A stretch of DNA of 64,000 nucleotides from Mytilus edulis (lineage: Eukaryota > Mollusca > Bivalvia > Mytilida > Mytilidae): the NCBI RefSeq assembly GCF_963676685.1, contig NC_092353.1, positions 11,681,734 to 11,745,733 on the forward strand, given 5' to 3'. The stretch's first letter is position 1. Each line of letters opens with the position of its first letter. The position numbers were made by a program, and so were the translations under genes. The notes under the pieces were generated by a model. It ran no database searches and was not told the origin of the DNA. It worked only from the letters and a program-made list of their open reading frames with translations. Shown piece after piece: positions 1-10,937 of this stretch.

Positions 1-3000
1 TTGAGACAAATATTACTTTTGCTGTAAAGGAAAATGAGAAACTTTCTTTATATGATTGGTTTCAACTGGTTTCATTTAAAATCATATATATAGAGTTATA
101 TAGCAAACACTGGAGCCCCTGTGGGCCTATTATAAAATATTTAAAAAACATATCTGGTTTTGTTTACTTTTTTTTTTATTATTTAAACTGCACAAATAGA
201 TATTCCAAAAACGAATTCGATTTCATTGTTATTAGATAATTATTTATGTTCAACCTAATGTTGCACCTTTTTAGATTCAATGGTTTTTTTTTTTTATTTA
301 ATTCTTCCTTGCTGTGAATATGCCATTCTGCATACCTTTGTTCATACATGTAGTGCTACATGTAGGCTATTTGTTACAAAAAAGAAAAATCATTATTAAA
401 AAAAATCAAAAAATATCTTTAAGATAATCTTTTAATGCTACAATATTCACTTTTACTCTTTTAGTTTTTATTATATATATTTATTTGGGTTTTTTCTAAT
501 GTCCAATATAAAACAATATTTGAATTCAGTGGTAGCTTATTTTGTACTTTTGTATTTGTCTTTTATTCAAATTATTTCTAAACGTCAAATATTTTTGTAC
601 AAGTCCATAATAAAAAGTACATTTTTGGTTTGCATTGATTTTGGACAGAAATTAATGTATGTCTAAAACTCTGTGTTTGATCCTGTATTTGAGATTCTGT
701 AACTTTTTATTTTTAGTCTTGTAAAATGACATCATATACACTTTATATCAGATAATATTATTAATTGATTTATTTCACTCGATTAGGCAGGGTTTAACTG
801 GTTTGCTTATTTAAGACCAGTTCATCTATAGACTAGTGTGTCGGGATTTAAAACTCATCAATGATGTGTTCAGTTATTTGTCTCATCTTATACACTCAAG
901 TGTATATCCGTTTGATGACATTGATAGGTGATTAGAAATCAATTATAATTATAACGGCTATCATCCTTATCACACACATCTTCAAATAGACTGTTCTTAT
1001 GCAAATGAAAACGTAAGCCTCACCCGATCAGTTGAAATGATATTGGTAACACATATAAAAATAAGAAGATATGGTATGACTGCAAATGAGGCAACTCTAC
1101 TTTCACATTCTAGAATATGTAGACTACTTTCTCACAAGCACAATATCCTAACTGTAAAGTATAACGGCATACACTAAAGGCACGAGGTTACATTCTACTG
1201 CTCTAACACAACACGAATAATAAACACTGCATCAAATAGATTTAAAATATGATATGGTTTGATTGCAAATGAGACAACATTCACCAAGGTACCAGATGAC
1301 ACTTAATGTCTATTGAAATTTTGAAACCACTTTTCCTATCTTGTGATATTTGTGTTTTGTCGTTAAACCATTGTACATTTCTTTTGATCCTATCATAAAT
1401 TTTAAGATATTGATAATAATTGGCCCATAAAGCTTATAAATCTCATTACATTTAATATCAAGACTTTGAATAGACTTATTAAGAAGGGATATAATTACGA
1501 TACTGTTGTCAAGTCATTAAAGATTGCATATTTTGGCATTAATATTGAGTCACTGATAAGGTCTTTGCATCGGAACTAGACACATTTATTCTAAAAACAG
1601 TTGTTGGCATGACACGGGTTATGTTCTTCTCATATATGTTATGATGGTATGATACTAAACCCCTAACGGGAAGGATTGTGCCTGATGTTCATATGATGAA
1701 ATCATAATCTTTCAGTCAGTTTAATTGAAGTCTGGAGCTGGCATGTCAGTTAACTGCTAGTAGTCTGTTGTTATTTATGTATTATTGTCATTTTGTTTAT
1801 TTTTTTTGGTTACATCTTCTGACATCAGACTCGGATTTTTCTTGAACTGAATTTTAATGTGCGTATTGTTATGCGTTTACTTTACTACATTGGTTAGAGG
1901 TATAGGGGGAGGGTTGAGATCTCACAAACATGTTTAACCCCGCCGCATTTTTGCGCCTGTCCCAAGTCAGGAGCCTCTGGCCTTTGTTAGTCTTGTATTA
2001 TTTTAATTTTAGTTTCTTGTGTACAATTTGGAAATTAGTATGGCGTTCATTATCACTGGACTAGTATATATTTTTTTAGGGGCCAGCTGAAGGACGCCTC
2101 CGGGTGCGGGAATTTTTCGCTACATTGAAGACCTGTTGGTGACCCTCTGCTATTGTTTTTTATTTGGTCGGGTTGTTGTCTCTTTGACACATTCCCCATT
2201 TCCATTCCCAATTTTATTTTCATAAAAAAGTAAACGACTGAAACTACACCCTGGTATCAATATCATTATTTTTTTTAATTAGTGCAACTACATTGAATGT
2301 CCATCGCTATCTATTAAATCATTAATCATTAATTTTTCAGACTCCTTTTGCAGTCCATTTTTTGCCTAGAAGGGGTTGATTACCAATCTTGAATTTGTTA
2401 TTGAATCCACATGTGAGTTGTGATAAAACCATATTTGTTCCAACGGCTACTTTAGTTTGGAGTTCTATTAAAAAAACACTAGCTAAAAGGATTTTTTAAC
2501 ATGTGGAAACTTCACAGATCAGTTCCTTAGTTTTTATAAATATAGATATATGTATAAAAGAAATCATGTTACATCCTTGGCTGAATCCATTTTATTGTTT
2601 TTAATGAAGTTGAATCCCGATAAGCGCATTAGATGGATAAAATTAGTAACATGAGTAAGTGTTATTCTCTTACTTTGAGTCAAGGAAGTAGAACTATCAA
2701 AACGTGTCAATTTATTTTAACGGCTCCAATTACAATCAAGTCATACGATATCAATTTAATGCAATTTGAACCTAATATGTATGCGGAAGATCTAAAAGAA
2801 ACGCAAAATAACCCACAAAAAAGCAAAGCAAAACATCAAAACGGAAAGTCCCTTATCAAACAAAGAGAAAACCCATTGAAAAGTGCAACAATAAAAAGCA
2901 AGTGGGATAAATGTTTATTTAACACATGAGAAGGACACAATAAGACTTTACAATCGTAATAAAATCTAAACCACATATCAGTTTAATAAGAAACACCACA

Positions 3001-3700
3001 ATAAACGAACCAAGTTTATGATAAGATTAAGAAATATTCATTTGCCAGACTACTGCTTATCTATATTATATTTGTTGTCAATTCTAGTCTATATCAGCAC
3101 CTCGAATTCTGTGTTGACATGAAATTTCATTGATAAAATCATAATCATAATTAACTGTTTCTATAAAACTTCTGAGTTTTTCAAAATACAGAGCATTGCA
3201 ATTCAGAAAAATATTTTGTTAAGACATTGTTGTCAATATTATGGAATCTTAGGCGACTGTCTTACAAGTTAAAGGTTAAGTTAGCTTTAAAAGCATGTTT
3301 TCCGCCATAAATGCTTACTTCAATAAACAACATAACACCTTAGATCAAGGACGATGAATGACGAAGTATATTGTTCAAGCTCTGGTTACAGTCGAATGAT
3401 ACATCAATATTAAAACTGAAATGATATTAATTATAAATACAAAGAAAAAACAACCCCGATGACTTACATCTGTTTTTGTATTTATAGTATAAGAATAATA
3501 ATACAAAATTATATAGCACATGTAACAAAGTCTTGCTCGATTTTATTCAGGGGATTTCCCCAATACATGGTTGTAACTGATATTTTTACTTTTTTTACCA
3601 ACTAGTAGCCCATTACATATCAATAAACAATTAAGGAGAAAAAGGTTTGAATTTATAATCATGTTAAGAACAGTAATGTTGAGACCAACCAAGCAAAAAA
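1..3700. repeat. Segmental duplication, copy A (partner at 14500-18625)
   Basis: This block matches 14500-18625 in the same orientation and order over roughly 4 kb. Shared landmarks include the LINE-like start near 15-70 (matching 14555-14615), the region at 2281 (matching 15997), the region at 2633 (matching 16409), the stretch at 3210 (matching 17780) and the last shared stretch near 3605-3700 (matching 18535-18622), after which the copies diverge sharply. The left end lies before the window. A 98-codon open frame at 2633-2929 lies in the block, but the partner copy is disrupted by small indels, so I read it as non-coding. No other gene is visible here. The matching was done by eye. Confidence 0.75.
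1463..2222 (+). mobile_element. Dispersed retroelement-like repeat inserted in copy A only
   Basis: Copy A carries about 755 extra bases that are missing at the matching site near 15900-15930 in copy A', so the ends are set by a filled/empty pair. The right half (about 1725-2220) resembles a very common mussel repeat, recognised from memory by its CGCCTCCGGGTGCGGGAA stretch and its end at TTGACACATTCCCCATTTCC. The left part shows short coding-like stretches with many stops. This fits the 3' end of a retroelement, but the class is not settled. Confidence 0.55.
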
Positions 3701-3820
3701 TCTAAAGTGCGTTTTACGGCAAATACATCGACGTTATAAACGTTCGACAGCATTATGACGAGAATGTTTGTCCAGATTAAGGATTTTTATTACACGAGAA
3801 AAAAAAGAAGAGAAGAGAAA

Positions 3821-6111
3821 AACTAGAGGCTCTAAAGAGCCTGTGTCGCTCACCTTGGTCTATGTGAATATTAAACAATGGACACAGATGGATTCATGAC
3901 AAAATTGTGTTTTGGGGATGGTGATGTGTTTGTAGATCTTACTTTACTAAACATTCTTGCTGCTTACAATTATCTCTATCTATAACAGTACTTTCTGTGG
4001 AAAATGTTATTGAAAATCTTCAAATTTTAAGAAAAATTGTTAAAAATTGACTATGAAGGGCAATAACTCCTTAGGGGGTCAATTGACTATTTTGGTCATA
4101 GTGACTTATTTTTAGTTCTTACTTTGCTGTACATTATTGCTGTTTACAGTTTATCTCTATCTATAATAATATTCAAGATAACAAAAAAAACAGCAAAATT
4201 TCCTCAAAATTACCAATTCAGGGGCAGCAACCTAACAACCGATTATCCGATTCATCTGAAAATTCCAGGGCAGATAGATCGTGACCTGATCAACAATTTT
4301 ACTTCCTGTCAGATTTGCTCTTAATGCTTTGGTTTTTGAGTTATAAGCCAAAAACTGCATTTTACCCCCATGTTCTATTTTTAGCCATGGCGGCCATCTT
4401 GGTTTGTTGGCCGAGTTACCGGACACATTTTTTTTAACTAGATACCCCAATTATGGCTAAGTTTGGTTAAATTTGGCCCAGTAGTTTCAGAGGAGAAGAT
4501 TTTTCTAAAAGATTACTAAGATATACGAAAAATGGTTAAAAATTGACTATAAAGGGCAATAACTCCTAAAGTGGTCAACTGACCATTTTGGTCATGTTGA
4601 CTTATTTGTAGATCTTACTTTGCTGAACATTATTGCTGCTTACAGTTTATCTCTATCTATAATAATATTCACGATAATAACCAAAAACAGCAAAATTTCC
4701 TTAAAATTACCATTTCAGGGGCAGTAACCCAACAACGGGATGTCCGATTCATCTGAAAATTTCAGAGCAGATAGATCTTGATCTGATGAACAATTTTACC
4801 CTGTCAGATTTGCTCTTAATGCTTTGGTTTTTGAGTTATAAGCCAAAAACTGCATTTTACCCCTATGTTCTATTTTTAGCCATGGCGGCCATCTTGGTTG
4901 GTTCGCCAGGTCACCGGACACATTTTTTAAACTAGATAACCCAATGATGATTATGGCCAAGTTTGGTTAAATTTGGCCCAGTAGTTTCAGAGGAGAAGAT
5001 TTTTCTAAAAGATTACTAAGATTTACGAAAAATGGTTAAAAATTGACTATAAAGGGCAATTACTCCTAAAGTGGTCAACTGACCATTTTGGTCATGTTGA
5101 CTTATTTGTAGATCTTATTTTGCTGAACATTATTGCTGTTTACAGTTTATCTCTATCTATAATAATATTCAAGATAATAACCAAAAACAGCAAAATTTCC
5201 TTAAAATTATCAATTCAGGGGCAGCAACCCAACAACGGGTTGTTCGATTCATCTGAAAATTTCAGGGCAGATAGATCTTGACCTGATGAACAATTTTACT
5301 TCCTGTCAGATTTGCTCTAAATGCTTTGGTTTTTGAGTTATAAGCCAAAAACTGCATTTTACCCCTATGTTTTATTTGTAGCCATGGCGGCCATCTTGGT
5401 TGGTTGGCCGGGTCACGCCACACATTTTTTAAACTAGATACCCCAATGATGATTGTGGCCAAGTTTGGATTAATTTGTCCCAGTAGTTTCAGAGGAGAAG
5501 ATTTTTGTAAAAGATAACTAAGATTTACGAAAAATGGTTAAAAATGGACTAAAAAGGGCAATAACTCCTAAAGGGATCAACTGACCATTTCGTTCACGTT
5601 GACTTATTTGTAAATCTTACTTTGTTGAACATTATTGCTGTTTACAGTTTATCTCTATCTATAATAATATTCAAGATAATAACCAAAAACAGCAAAATTT
5701 CCTTAAAATTATCAATTCAGGGGCAGCAACCCAACAACGGGTTGTCCGATTCATCTGAAAATTTCAGGGCAGATAGATCTTGACCTGATAAACAATTTTA
5801 TCCCGTCAGATTTGCTCTAAATGCTTTGGTTTTTGAGTTATAACCCAAAAACTGCATTTTACCCCTATGTTCTATTTTTAGCCATGGTGGCCATCTTGGT
5901 TGGTTGGCCGGGTTACGCCACACATTTTTTAAACTAGATACCCCAATGATGATTGTGGCCAAGTTTGGTTTAATTTGGCCCAGTAGTTTCAGAGGAGAAG
6001 ATTTTTGTAAAAGTTAACGACGACGGACGACGACGACGGACGACGGACGACGGACGCCGGACGCAAAGTGATGGGAAAAGCTCACTTGGCCCTTCGGGCC
6101 AGGTGAGCTAA
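3821..6111. mobile_element. Bivalve DNA element with ~500-bp internal tandem units
   Basis: A diverged head at 3821-4100 is followed by three full tandem units of about 495-503 bp, with equivalent points near 4103, 4598, 5097 and 5600, then a partial unit that ends in a GACGACGGAC-type purine-rich run and a terminal hairpin (GGCCCTTCGGGCC). The last bases contain CCAGGTGAGC and the head contains GCTCACCTTGG, so the ends are imperfectly inverted. Each unit contains a GCCATGGCGGCCATCTTGG stretch. Short minus-strand frames of 60-70 codons recur in the units but do not extend. I read this as a non-autonomous DNA element of a type common in bivalves. Copy A' of the duplication does not contain it. 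Confidence 0.7.
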
Positions 6112-6780
6112 CAAATGATCACAATCTGGAATTTTTGGTTGTTGCTGGAATAAGTTAACTTAATTTGTGAAATTGTAGAAATAACTTTAATCAAAACATT
6201 TACTTTTTAATTGAATTATTCAATACGAAAAAAAATACTATAGGGTTTGTTATTTCTGTTCAATAATAAATACTAACATATGTCAATTAGACAGCAACCT
6301 AACAAACAGATGTGTAGTATCATCATACTATATGATTGCCAATACGACAACTATCTATCTTCGACCCAATGTCATTGAAATATGCAACATTAAGTATGAC
6401 CTTTAACACGGGGCATTGTCTTATAACATATTATTTTATTAAAAAACGACTTCCACTACATTCCAGATGTACTAACAATACTTCAGTGTAACCATTACAC
6501 CTTTTGAACAACTATCGTACTTTAAATAAACATAAGAAGATGTAGAATAAACTATCCATTCAATCTCAAATGCCGTTCATGTATGCGGCTAATAATCATA
6601 CGGCCGTCAACGTAAATCATTGGTCCACGCCGCTACAAGCTATATAGGGTTATACAATGACCAGTGTATAACATTTCAAAAGATAAAAACTACGGCTTGA
6701 CACATATTAATCAAAACAATAAACAAAAATGTAATAGGAACTCAGCAACAAACGAAAACCATTGCCTGAACCACATTCCC
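6112..6780. other. No gene seen
   Basis: AT-rich sequence with no long frame, no coding-like exon and no clear repeat structure that I can support. Confidence 0.5.
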
Positions 6781-6787
6781 GTTACAT

Positions 6788-6957
6788 CATCGGACTTTAA
6801 CGTGTCATACCATCGCACTTTAGCGTGATTTTGATCGCACTTAAAAAAACAAACAACCATCGCACTTTAGCTTATGACACCATCGCACTTTAGCGTAGAC
6901 CACCGTACTTTAGCGTGACCATTGCACTTTAGAGTACCATCACACTTTAGAGTCCTA
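6788..6957 (+). repeat. Short irregular tandem repeat, CACTTTAGCGT motif
   Basis: The core CATCGCACTTTAGCGT or a close variant occurs about eight times in 170 bases, with variable spacers (GTGATTTTGAT, AGACCAC, GACC and others). The motif drifts along the array, from ATCGGACTTTAACGT to ATCACACTTTAGAGT. It has no coding potential. Confidence 0.7.
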
Positions 6958-7039
6958 CATATATATATAAATTGAACACGAAATTACTACCAACCACAGA
7001 ACAAAGTACTGCTTTGAATTCTTGATGCATCCAAATATT

Positions 7040-7365
7040 TAAACCTATCAGGTAAGTGTAACGGAGTGAATATAAAATTATATAATTTGGTTCACAAATT
7101 TGAATTTTATGAACGGAATTACACCTACCTGATATACTGCCCACCTCCTCCCCTCAGTAATTTCTTTGGTGAATTCAGCCGGATTTTTGCCTGAGGTTCC
7201 AAGCGCTTAACTGATATAGATGTAGATGATTTTTAAAAGATCAGCTAAGCGCTTGAGCGAGATAAGACAAAATACCGGAGAGAATATCCAATTATATAAA
7301 CCTATCAGGTAAGTGTAACTCCGTTCACAAAATTCAAATGTGTGAACCAAATTATATAATTTTCC
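7040..7365. repeat. Foldback and direct-repeat cluster
   Basis: CCTATCAGGTAAGTGTAAC occurs near 7044 and again near 7302 in the same orientation. The first copy is followed within about 90 bases by its inverse (TACACCTACCTGATA), forming a hairpin around an AT-rich loop that includes TTATATAATTTGG. A second inverted pair, AAGCGCTTAACTGA and GATCAGCTAAGCGCTT, flanks the centre near 7200-7255. This looks like a small foldback MITE with a partial second copy; target duplications were not resolved. Confidence 0.5.
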
Positions 7366-7719
7366 TTTAAACTGTGTCTGACGCTGTCAACATATCATAA
7401 ATTCTTCACTATGCTAGTGTCTGTAGTTACATTTTATATTTTAATGAACCTAATCTATAATTGATTACTGGTATATTATTAAGTCATGGATATCATTACA
7501 ACTAATTTTTAACAACTTCACTAAATTCTGACATAGATACAAAGTTTCGTATGGACGTTTGGTTGTACCTGTAAACAATTTATCTTAAACGAATAGCAAA
7601 TCTTTATTTTTAATGATGTTGTTTCCCAAGCCCAGAAATTGACAAACGTTCCTAAGTGTACCAGTTAAATACTGTTATTCAAGTCAGGAAAACGGCAGTT
7701 GATATCTTATAGTTTCCTG

Positions 7720-7890
7720 TGTGATTGTTGCATTGTCTTTTGGTTTTTGTTGCACTTCAGTGTTTCTGTTGTTTCGTTGTTTTCTTCTTGTGGTTGATGT
7801 GTTTCCTCAGTTTTGGTTTGTAGCCCCTTTTTTCTAAATCGATTGATGACTTTCGAACAGCGGATTACTTCTATTGCTTTTATTTATCAT
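7720..7890 (+). repeat. Dispersed repeat, partner at 58800-58960
   Basis: The segment matches 58800-58960 through GTGTTTCCTCAGTT, a TTTGTAGCCCC-like stretch, ATTGATGA(C/G) and GAACAGCGG, ending in TTTATTTATCAT. I recognise it as a common mussel dispersed repeat of unclear class. The 83-codon frame over it is not a gene. Confidence 0.55.
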
Positions 7891-8735
7891 ATCTTTGATT
7901 ATCTTATTTCTAGTTTACATATTCATGTTGTTTTCAATAGATTTAAGTCAAACTTAAAAGTATATATATTATATATTTCGAACAAAACTTTCTACTCGAT
8001 TATTTGTCCGGTTACATTTTTCTACAGTTCTTGTATTTTACAAGTGAAATATACTCAGTGTTAAAGTTTATGACGTAGTCAAATGTGTCTCATCACCTTA
8101 AGTTTTATAAGTATACATACAAATAAACAATGTTTAAATAAGTGGACTGGCCGTGATATAAAAATTATTAGGTTAGTACGCAGATGACATGCGCGAATGC
8201 AACACGTAAGGATCTACTTTCCCCTTTCATTCACAAAATTGCGTGTATTTTTTTTCACAGAAACGCACGATATTTTTGGCGAATAAAACACTTGACATCG
8301 TTTGAAACTTTCACAAAGTTAGTTTAGACTTTTTGAACGATTGTTTTGAAAATGTGAACAGAAAATGCGTGAAAAAGCCGATAGACTTGGAAAAAAAGAA
8401 TAATTGATATATAACATGTACGAAGTGACAACTAACATACCGTCCATGATGTTCCAATCCGAGTTTTATTCATACAATATCTGGTGCTGTTTTCTTTTTC
8501 TTGAGAAGTATTTGTTTCACCTGTTCAGTCACTATAAAGTGTTACAATATATATTTAAACGCAACACATAAATAGTGATCAAAAAGGTACCGCTATCGGT
8601 AGTCTAACAGAGAAGCTAGAAAAAAATGAAATTTACGTATTTTCGACATTTTTGTGGGACCATCATGTACAATTTTAAAAGATGTGGTTTCATTGTCAAT
8701 TTAAAGGCAGATATTCATTGAACAAAGAACAAAAA
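7891..8735. other. No gene seen
   Basis: AT-rich sequence without a convincing exon, RNA gene or delimited repeat. Confidence 0.45.
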
Positions 8736-8741
8736 AGTTAA

Positions 8742-8800
8742 CTTATTAACGCGCGTCTGGCGTATATATAAAATTTAGTCCTGGTATCTATGATGAGTTT
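8742..8800. repeat. Fragment of a short dispersed repeat (CGCGTCTGGCGT type)
   Basis: ACGCGCGTCTGGCGTATATA followed by TTTAGTCCTGGTAT is the same short repeat found at 15709-15790 and 42595-42665, where it reads GTAGACGAAACG(G/C)GCGTCTGG and then CCT(G/A)GTACCTTTGA. I know this sequence as extremely frequent in mussel DNA. This copy is partial and diverged. Confidence 0.5.
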
Positions 8801-8913
8801 ATTCATATGCGGATCTAGGATAAATTTTGAAAAAGGGGGGTAATCAGGGCACCACTGAACTATAAAGGTCTGCTTTGACCAGAATTGTAGGCTAGCCTTT
8901 AGAAGGAGTGACT

Positions 8914-9021
8914 TAGTCCAAATAATTATGACGTCTGGCAACGCTATTTCAATTTTTTTCTGGGGCATCCCAGAAAAAAAATTAAAAATAGCCTTGCCAG
9001 ACGTCATAATTATTTGGACTA
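8914..9021. mobile_element. 108-bp foldback MITE with 9-bp target duplication
   Basis: The element is nearly all inverted repeat: the left arm starts TAGTCCAAATAATTATGACG and the right arm ends with its complement, separated by a short loop (CTGGGGCATCCCAG, itself a hairpin). It is flanked by GGAGTGACT (8905-8913) and GGGGTGACT (9022-9030), a 9-bp duplication with one mismatch. A 9-bp duplication with long arms is typical of Mutator-like elements; that assignment is inference. A minus-strand frame spanning it (8738-9007) is a by-product of the palindrome. Confidence 0.75.
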
Positions 9022-9030
9022 GGGGTGACT

Positions 9031-9941
9031 GTGTTGTTCAGATAATATACAAATTATAGTCAGGTTACAATGCCTCCTGAAATGATCTTCTGATTCATAT
9101 CGTATCTGATATTCTATTAAATGGTCTGACTTAATACCATGCTCGATCTATGCTGATCTATGCTGATGCTCTGTGAAAAATAAAGAAATTTGACTTACCG
9201 GTATGCTACCATTATATTTGCCATTGTTAGAGTCATGTCCAAAGCAGAATATTAATGAAACACATGCAATAATTCCTTTTCAATACTTTGTGCAAGAGAA
9301 CGCCATGGTTACTGCACTGTGACAAAATTTCAAATGACGTAATGCAGCCTGTGACGTCAAGTGTGATTCGCCGTGATTCGACGCGAAAAAAAAGTTCGTT
9401 TGTTATTTTCTCTATTATTGTAGTGATTTTTATTTTTTTTAAATTACCGATCGGGCTCACCTGATATTTTACTGTGATAAAGTCAGTCTCAAAAACAAAA
9501 AGTCCTTTATTCTATATTTATAAAATTATTTGTGTTGGTTATGCCTCTTTACAGCGATGGCAGTAGAATGTTAATAACCAGTAACAAGAATACTTAACCG
9601 TACACCACATCTTTAACAATTCGTTTGCGTTGTTATTATTCTTTACGGGGTGTTGAATGTAGATCAAATTACTGTGCTACAACTTTTTTTAAATTAAACA
9701 TGTACAATTGAAAAAAAAAACAGTTTGACACGTAATTCAATCATACATGACGAACAATGCATGCACGGTGTGCTTTTGCATTTAGAAAAATCAAGGACAA
9801 CACTGTCTACCTATAAAACACAGATTATAAATACATACAGTGTAGGTAGTTGATATGTGAGATACATCGGTCTGCAAACGAAACAGTGATATAAATATCT
9901 GTTTACTAAAATAATCTCAAACACTTGAAAAAAGAAAAACC
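9031..9941. other. No gene seen; upstream of the TLR relic
   Basis: No coding exon is recognisable. The stretch just before 9942 would be the promoter and 5' UTR side of the receptor relic, but no specific element can be defended. Confidence 0.4.
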
Positions 9942-10389
9942 ATGCACATTATTAAAATCATACTCCTTTGGACCTTAACAGCCTTATAAGAAGGTACGTT
10001 AGTTCATTTGGTTCATTCAAACCATATCATTAAATATTTCCATTGGCAATTTAGTAGACCATTGATAACTGTTTGAGGTAAAGACAATACACATTTTCAC
10101 TGATATATGCGATATCTTCAATAGTTCATAAAACACTCACATTTACACTCTTCTCGTCATACTTGGTGATCAAAATAACACAATTTGTCTGTGATTGTTG
10201 ATTATGCAATGTTTGGTGATTGTCTTTGAATTTTGGAAGTTTTAATATATTTGTATTTATTCAAGGGGTTTTTATATGTGACTGACAAACAAGAGCTAAC
10301 AGTTATTGTTTTATGATATATACTTGTATAGATTAAATGTTTACGAATGCTCTATTTTCTACATTCTATATCAGGTTTTAAATTCTTAA

Positions 10390-10937
10390 AGGGGCACGAG
10401 ATATGTTAAACATTTCAGTTATGATTTTTTTGGTTCTATTATCAATAAAAGACTTATAGTAAAATAATACTTTGCATTAGCAGCCAGTATGGTTTATTTT
10501 TGTCAAATTAAGCTAAAACATTGATGATGATTCATTTACTTGCGAAAAAATAATCTGAGCTCATTGAATCCGTATTCATGTCAACTTAAATATTACCTTT
10601 TAGATGGTTAATTAATGCATTGTTCGTGTTAGGTTATTTATAGGGAAAGAATGTCAACATTGAAAAGTGAAACAAAGGTAAATCATATGATTGACTGATT
10701 TGATCCACAAAAAATCATTGTTATACAGGTAATAACGATGATTAAGACATATTTTTAATCTATAATATGAAATTAAACATCCCTAGAAAAATCCGATGGA
10801 CGAGTTTGCTTCTATTTATATCTACCTTTATGTTTATATCGCTTATATGAATCGGAGGTCAACTCTGTAGTTTATTAGAAGCTGTATCATTTAAATTACA
10901 CACGAAACGAAGCTACACATTCTCGAGCCAATGCCCT
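10390..10937. mobile_element. TTAA-flanked MITE in the TLR relic intron
   Basis: The left end reads TTAA then AGGGGCACGAGATATG, and the right end reads CTCGAGCCAATGCCCT then TTAA. The termini are short imperfect inverted repeats (AGGGGCA against AGGGCAT) and both sides carry TTAA (10386-10389 and 10938-10941). The ~550-bp interior has no frame. TTAA duplication fits piggyBac-like elements, but the inverted repeat is short and could be chance. Confidence 0.4.

Noticed and set aside
2633-2929. 98-codon frame, the first listed open stretch
   Set aside because: Lys/Asn-rich, no domain, and the duplicated copy near 16409-16690 is broken by small indels, so there is no sign of selection on the frame.
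8738-9007. 89-codon minus-strand frame
   Set aside because: It runs through both arms of the foldback MITE at 8914-9021 and a repeat fragment; the frame is a product of the palindrome.
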